DNA of 64,000 nt from assembly GCA_933822405.4 (NCBI GenBank), contig CAKOGP040000779.1, positions 448,291 to 512,290 of the forward strand, in the 5' to 3' direction. Shown one piece after another: positions 59,250-64,000 of the stretch. The position numbers were made by a program, and so were the translations under genes. Source of the stretch: Cylindrotheca closterium. Its lineage: Eukaryota; Bacillariophyta; Bacillariophyceae; Bacillariales; Bacillariaceae. The first letter of the stretch is position 1, and each line of letters starts with the position of its first letter. The notes beneath the pieces are model-generated. The model was given only the letters and a program-made list of their open reading frames with translations, was not told where the DNA came from and did not search any database.

Positions 59250-60197
59250 TCCCTTAACGCTTCGATTTTATCCGATATATTATATCGGATATAAAAAAAA
59301 TTACGCACTACTATTTACACCATACTACTACAATAATAAGCATTAAAATGATCATTACAAAGGGACAAATCTAAATATGAATACTTCCTAGCAGGTACAG
59401 TAAGCTTAGTTGTCGCTGTAGCTCCATTTTGCTTCTCCAGAGCCTTCTGATAAGCGAAATCGGCCACATGGAGTTGCTCATTTCCTTTCTTGATAGCAAC
59501 AGTGTGCTTTTACTGTTTTCTACTGAATCTAGGCGCAGGAAGCCATGGCTTAGATGTGGCAATCATTCTAAACGTCTTCATTGGTGCTCCGCTTGGTATA
59601 TTGTCACATAATGCGTTGGCCATGTAACTCTGCCACAACGCAATTGCCAACAGCCTACTTTGCAGGATTGACAGCCATGCAAATACAGTTACACACTGCA
59701 ATCAACACTAGAATCACTTTCGAATGACTATCCTTCACCCTTGAAGGTGCTGGCCTTTGTCTTGCATGACTATTTACATTCGGGATGACGAGCAACATAC
59801 TCAGATTTTTTTGGTCCATCAGACCACCAAATTGAGCCGCATGGTCCTCTCCCATGCCTATTGCACCTTCTGATAGGGCCGAGAAGTGCCATTGTGATAA
59901 TACATATCAATGGCAAATGGTAGGGTGGAAGAATATGCCGTCTTCATGACCTGACAAGACAGTTTTGTGTTGGTGTCAGTTTTGGGGCAAATGGGTCTGT
60001 CCGACTTCGGAGGTTCATCCTTGTTTCTGTGATGGGCTGAGATATAACATGTAGCATACCGATGAATTCCTTATTTCACTGGCAATAAACTTATTTATGG
60101 CAGTAAAAGGTGTATTTGTACGTGGCGGAAGTTATTGCGTGAAATGTGTGCAATTTTTTTTTATCCGATATATTATATCGTCTAAAGCGTTAAGGGA
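59250..60197. mobile_element. Non-autonomous DNA transposon-like element with terminal inverted repeats
   Basis: The left end TCCCTTAACGCTT at 59250 is matched by AAGCGTTAAGGGA ending at 60197. Inside each end follows the palindrome-rich ATCCGATATATTATATCGG and an A or T run (about 59269-59300 and 60160-60182), giving imperfect inverted repeats of about 50 bp. A TA flanks both ends, as in a TA target duplication. The interior has no intact transposase; it holds a broken minus-strand frame. Confidence 0.7.
59371..59855 (-). pseudogene. Decayed ORF inside the inverted-repeat element
   Basis: Reading on the minus strand, protein-like stretches in shifting frames are F-G-G-L-M-D-Q-K-N-L-S, L-L-A-I-A-L-W-Q-S-Y-M-A-N-A-L, M-I-A-T-S-K-P-W-L-P-A-P-R-F-S-R-K-Q, then past a TAA stop K-H-T-V-A-I-K-K-G-N-E-Q-L-H-V-A-D-F-A-Y. 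They look like one protein broken by a frameshift and a stop. I cannot name it; it could be a decayed transposase or a captured host sequence. Confidence 0.4.
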
Positions 60198-60781
60198 TAA
60201 TATCCTTCCCACTGGAAAAAAAAAGTCAAAAGAAATGTAGCATCCTGTAGCTGTTTGGTACGCACCTACAGTACCTACTGTATCTGGTAGATGCGAGATG
60301 ATATCGAATGTATCTACCTCGTCCAACTGCAGAAGCTAGATGCTGGATCTTTCAACCTCTTGTTTCAACCAGCATTAGTCAAAAGTACTTCATTCAATAT
60401 AGCAGCAAGTGAAATAGCCCTAGGCTGTCATGTGAGATGACTGTTTTCAAGAGCCAGAACGCCAAAAAGACGATGTCGCAGCCATTTTTAGCCATTCTGA
60501 CGGTTGTTGCTTGTTTGTTGTCCTACCGGTATGTACTACAGTAGAGTACCAGGTACAGCATATGAATATCGAGCTGAGAAAGTAGTCGACCGACTGACTC
60601 GAGAGGGGCGAAATAAATCTCTCCCCTAAACTAAAAACACATTGAATCCTCCCTCAAAACAGTCTCAATCGGTCCAACCGTTGTGCGGTGGTTTTCAAAT
60701 CTCCATTGCGATCATCATAGCACGCATCGCATTTGTGATTGCTGTGCAACAGTTAGTTTGTTCAATCACATAGAAAAGACA

Positions 60782-62293
60782 ATGGCATTCAACTTTGGTG
60801 GTGGTGGTGGTACACCCGCTCCTGCTCCTAGTGGTGGGGGAGGATTCTCGTTTGGTGGTGCTGCTCCAGCGCCAGCAGCACCCGCTGGAGGAGGAGGCTT
60901 TTCCTTTGGAGGAGCAACACCCGCACCTGCTGCCGGAGCTCCACCAGCAGCTCCCGCCTTTGGTTTTGGTGGTAATGGTGGTGGAGCTCCTGATGCTTCA
61001 GCACCTGCTGGTACTGGTGGTGGAAGAGATCAGAAACGTGCCTTTGGTGGAGCTGAGTTTGGCGGGGCTGCTCCAGCGGGTGGTGGTGGATTTAGTTTCG
61101 GAGGAGGAAGTGCCCCTGCTCCGGCGCCTCCAGCAGCAGGGTTTTCGTTTGGTGGAGCTGCTCCCACGCCCACACCCACGCCTGCTGCAACCCCAGCTCC
61201 GGCTCCAGCCGGAGGTGGATTTAGTTTTGGTGGTGCGGCTCCAGCAGCACCTTCTGCTACTCCAGCGCCCGCTCCAGCTGGCGGTGCTGCTGGTGGTAGC
61301 TTTTCCTTTGGAGGAGGAGACAAAACTCCAGCTCCGGCACCTAGTGCTGCTGCTGGTGGATCCTTTTCCTTTGGTGGAACAACAAGTACCACTCCAGCTC
61401 CAGCAGCCGGTGGTGGTGACGACAAGAAAGATGACAAGAAGGTTGGATTTTCTTTTGGTGGGGGAAGTTCTACTCCAGCCGCTACTACTACTACTGCTGC
61501 CCCGGCTCCCGTCACAACTCCGGCGGCGGGTGGAGGTAGCTTTTCCTTTGGTGGTGCCGCTCCCGTCACTCCCAAGGCGTCGGGTACACCAGCTCCAGTA
61601 GCGACGCCAGCTCCAGTGGCGACCCCCAATCCCGGAGCAAATGCAGGAACTCCAGCTGCCAGTAGTAGTACTACCCCTGCTCCTGTGAATACCCCAGCTC
61701 CAGCACCCAAGGCTCCCGAACCCGCTGCTCTCGAATACCAGTCTCTGACTGTGGAACAAATTTTGAACAAGTTTCAAAAGGAACTCGAGCAGGATTCCGT
61801 TGCCTTTTTGGATCAAGCCAAGCGGGTTTGTGAATACGATGCCATTTTGAGGGATTCCCAACGTGATTTGGCACAAATCACCGATCAGACCCAACGACTG
61901 CTGTTGGAACAAGAACAAATGGAAAAGGCATTGCAGGGCATTGATTCCTTCCAAGTCGAATTGTCTTCCACATTGGATACCGTTTCGGGACATGTTGACG
62001 AACTCTTTGCCAGTCAATCTCATTTGGCTCCACAAGATGCCGATGTCGAACGAGAACGAGCCTATCAAATGTCACAAACCATTGCTCAACGACTGGACGA
62101 ATTGGAAAATGGATTGGGGGAGACCATGAGGACTCTTTCGGATCATGCGAGTGACATTAGTAGTGGTCCCAATAGTTTGTTGACGGTTCTGAATCAACAT
62201 CAAGATGCTATCTTGTCGTTGGAAGGAGCAGCTGTCAAGTTGGAAAGGGACGTGAATCATGTGGGACGGATTTTGGCCGCTAGCAGTCGATAG
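60782..62293 (+). CDS. NUP62: FG nucleoporin, Nup62/Nsp1 type
   Basis: 503 aa from the ATG at 60782 (MAFNFGGGGG); the frame is open 33 codons upstream but an FG start is expected. The first ~310 residues are Gly/Ala/Pro-rich with nine F-S-F-G-G units plus F-N-F-G-G and F-G-F-G-G. The C-terminal ~185 residues form the coiled-coil Nsp1_C domain (LTVEQILNKFQKEL ... LLEQEQMEKAL ... HVGRILAASSR). In other eukaryotes this protein sits in the central channel with Nup54 and Nup58; the FG part makes the permeability barrier. Domain order and length match Nup62. A charged D-D-K-K-D-D-K-K insert splits the FG part. Confidence 0.92.
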   Translation: MAFNFGGGGGTPAPAPSGGGGFSFGGAAPAPAAPAGGGGFSFGGATPAPAAGAPPAAPAFGFGGNGGGAPDASAPAGTGGGRDQKRAFGGAEFGGAAPAGGGGFSFGGGSAPAPAPPAAGFSFGGAAPTPTPTPAATPAPAPAGGGFSFGGAAPAAPSATPAPAPAGGAAGGSFSFGGGDKTPAPAPSAAAGGSFSFGGTTSTTPAPAAGGGDDKKDDKKVGFSFGGGSSTPAATTTTAAPAPVTTPAAGGGSFSFGGAAPVTPKASGTPAPVATPAPVATPNPGANAGTPAASSSTTPAPVNTPAPAPKAPEPAALEYQSLTVEQILNKFQKELEQDSVAFLDQAKRVCEYDAILRDSQRDLAQITDQTQRLLLEQEQMEKALQGIDSFQVELSSTLDTVSGHVDELFASQSHLAPQDADVERERAYQMSQTIAQRLDELENGLGETMRTLSDHASDISSGPNSLLTVLNQHQDAILSLEGAAVKLERDVNHVGRILAASSR

Positions 62294-62394
62294 ATGAATC
62301 AACTCCAAGCGGTTGATTGGGAATGTCGATTGGGAGATACGTGTACTTTGTGCAAAACATCATCTGGTGTAGCTTGTCTAGTAGCTAATGTATG

Positions 62395-62396
62395 CG

Positions 62397-62429
<33 letters not shown>
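62395..62429. repeat. (ATCA)n microsatellite between convergent genes
   Basis: About eight AATC units between the stops of the nucleoporin and the AASDH-like gene. The same tetramer occurs at 56019-56043 and 57360-57379. Confidence 0.9.
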
Positions 62430-62430
<1 letters not shown>

Positions 62431-62505
62431 AATTCAAGGCTAATATTTTCAAAATATTACAGTACAAATGGCAGCATCTTTCTCTTGTAGAAACTTTGTC
62501 CTTTG

Positions 62506-64000
62506 CTACAGCGGAATCTGGATAAAGTGCAGGCATGAATCCCGTGCACCAAAAACAATGGTCTTTGACTTGGAAAGGAAGACTGGGGTGGACCAAATCT
62601 CTGCTGGAATCCGATGCCGCCATAGGATTGTCCCATTTTCAGAATCCAGGACTGCTACATCACCAGCAGTAGTAGTAGCAGTAGTAATAGTGGCCACTTT
62701 AACACTTTTGTCATTGCCATCCTTCCATTGAATGATTGTCGGTTTGGCGTAAATGGAAGCACCAATTGGTGTTTCCCATACTGGTACTCCTTTTTCAGAG
62801 TCCAAGCATCGAATTACTCCATCATAGCTTCCAACGATATATCGGTTGGCATTATTCGGCAGTCTGGTCATGGAAGAAAGGGGGCTACTGGAAGGCTGTT
62901 GGGTCATTTGGACTTCGCCCTTTTCCAAATTGACTAGATGGGCAATGCCATAAGAACCAGCGATCCAAGCAGTCTCGTCGTCGACTGGAAGCATACCCTT
63001 GTGCACCGGACCAATTTCGTACTCCAAGATTTTGGTGATACTTCCATCAGCAGTATTGATCATCATTAGACAGGCGTCCCAATCCGAACTCGCGTAGGCC
63101 AAGTGGTTCGATCCATCATTCTTTGAAACGACCAATGGGCGCGTACAGCATGGGTGAGGCAACACAACTTCAATGTTTATTACCCGCGTCCCGGATGCGA
63201 CATTCAAGGCAAGAACTGTAGATCCTGCAAGTACCCATAATTGATTTTGAAGCAATACAGGTGCAGTCTTGACGGGTCCATCCAGGACTTCTTGTTCCCA
63301 ATGAGTTGTGTTCAAGTCGGATGAGAGAACCAAGATCATTCCTTTACCATCCATGGAATGGGCAGCGACAACAAGCCTTTTTGAATCCTCCAAATAAAGT
63401 AAATCGGCTTGAATCATCCATCCGTGAAAATACCTGTGGGCCAATATGGTACGACTTTCTGCTTGGAACTTGACAATCATTCCTCCTTGACAAGCGGCAT
63501 AAATGACTTGGCCGCTACTACTACTACTATCGACTAATAGTGGAGTTGCATCGACACAGGCTTGTAGTCTGATAGATTGATGGCACGCCGAATGAGAGAC
63601 AAGTTTTGGTTCCTCATAATTGCTGTGAGAAGAAGCCGCCGCCGCTACTACCTTAACACGCTTGGAAGGAGGTTCAGCCCCAGTCATCCTTGCCCATAAG
63701 TGCTCCAAGGAAGGAGCATTCAAAATATCAAGCACAGATAACTCCGCCAAAACTTGAGCGTCAAGATTCAGCTGCCTTTGTCGGATCAGATAGAGCAAGG
63801 TGATGGAGGTGGCACTGTTTCCTCCCATTTCCACAAAGGATTTGGATTTGTCGACTGATTCGATTGGAATTGAAAGTGCACTGGCAACCAGAGACAACAA
63901 GGTGGCTTCTATTAGAATGATGGAGCCATCATTGTTGGGAGTGGTAGCGGCCTGAGGAGCCATGGACGAGGGCCCTTTCTGTCGTCGGGCCTCGAGTAAT
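62506..64000 (-). CDS. AASDH-like protein, C-terminal part (carrier domain plus PQQ-type propeller), partial
   Basis: The frame stays open to the window edge (L-L-E-A-R-R-Q-K-G-P-S-S before the first inner Met at 63963), so the 5' part lies beyond 64000. A phosphopantetheine carrier domain comes first (about 15-95 of the visible part) with F-V-E-M-G-G-N-S, whose Ser would carry the cofactor. A beta-propeller of PQQ-like repeats follows (G-Q-V-I-Y-A-A-C-Q-G-G, V-L-A-L-N-V-A-S-G-T, L-D-S-E-N-G-T-I-L-W-R-H). Carrier plus PQQ propeller is the layout of acyl-CoA synthetase family member 4 (AASDH), whose adenylation domain would lie upstream. It converges with the nucleoporin gene. Confidence 0.8.
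   Translation of the reverse strand, partial: LLEARRQKGPSSMAPQAATTPNNDGSIILIEATLLSLVASALSIPIESVDKSKSFVEMGGNSATSITLLYLIRQRQLNLDAQVLAELSVLDILNAPSLEHLWARMTGAEPPSKRVKVVAAAASSHSNYEEPKLVSHSACHQSIRLQACVDATPLLVDSSSSSGQVIYAACQGGMIVKFQAESRTILAHRYFHGWMIQADLLYLEDSKRLVVAAHSMDGKGMILVLSSDLNTTHWEQEVLDGPVKTAPVLLQNQLWVLAGSTVLALNVASGTRVINIEVVLPHPCCTRPLVVSKNDGSNHLAYASSDWDACLMMINTADGSITKILEYEIGPVHKGMLPVDDETAWIAGSYGIAHLVNLEKGEVQMTQQPSSSPLSSMTRLPNNANRYIVGSYDGVIRCLDSEKGVPVWETPIGASIYAKPTIIQWKDGNDKSVKVATITTATTTAGDVAVLDSENGTILWRHRIPAEIWSTPVFLSKSKTIVFGARDSCLHFIQIPL

Larger units (their letters stand above)
58721..60781. other. Intergenic around the inverted-repeat element
   Basis: 58721-59249 holds the promoter of copy 7 and GTAC-type words at 59200-59240. 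60198-60781 is the promoter region of the nucleoporin gene, with GTAC words at 60270-60290 and 60525-60560. No further gene. Confidence 0.4.

Noticed and set aside
60795..61770. Long frames on both strands over the nucleoporin
   Set aside because: They are shadows of the GC-rich FG-repeat region; the frame with FSFGG repeats and the Nsp1_C domain is the real gene.
1..64000. CRISPR arrays, rRNA or tRNA genes
   Set aside because: Repeats found are either coding, microsatellite or inverted; no regularly spaced repeats and no cloverleaf-forming sequence were recognised by eye.

Overview
The window reads as nuclear DNA of a pennate diatom. The evidence is short GT-AG introns (76-142 bp, seven genes), signal peptides followed by an A-F plastid-import motif (28th-kb and 30th-kb genes), a DUF6824-type protein, a short heat-shock-factor protein, and several lineage-specific gene families in tandem. 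No prokaryotic operons, rRNA or tRNA genes were seen. The species is not determined.

Layout. 0-7 kb: a membrane-anchored papain-like protein whose catalytic Cys is Ser; two paralogous small proteins; a predicted plastid membrane protein; a DUF6824 protein. 8-24.5 kb: six neighbouring genes carrying twelve copies of a ~53-residue small-barrel-like domain (core V-x-Y-x-S ... LVPFYDI-x-L ... KQT-x-x-x-x-L), in proteins rich in basic/Ser repeats, some with SAP-like, SAM-like and CS (p23-like) modules. 24.7-33.7 kb: a cyclophilin-like type II membrane protein, a plastid-targeted membrane protein, a coiled-coil protein, a carotenoid cleavage dioxygenase and a basic Ser-rich protein.

34-42 kb: a tandem array of five small genes plus one decayed copy; each encodes RRxS-type sites and an acidic SDDESDLED-type C-terminus, and flanking DNA was duplicated with the genes. 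42-47 kb: an amino-acid transporter, mitochondrial enoyl-CoA hydratase and a Golgi-type glycosyltransferase (Nucleotid_trans family). 47.5-58.7 kb: seven minus-strand genes with a group I truncated-haemoglobin-like sequence but no residue matching the proximal His; five of them share an upstream element TGTCYYACGATYA. An HSF-type gene and a mitochondrial carrier are inserted on the opposite strand. 59.2-60.2 kb: a ~0.95 kb element with terminal inverted repeats and a decayed ORF. 60.8-64 kb: a Nup62/Nsp1-type FG nucleoporin and the C-terminal part of an AASDH-like protein (carrier domain plus PQQ-type propeller), cut by the window edge.

The dominant theme is local expansion of lineage-specific families: the barrel-domain cluster, the RRxS/acidic-tail cluster and the globin-like cluster. 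They make up more than half the window. The conserved housekeeping genes between them are single copy. All functional statements on the three expanded families are inference from sequence.
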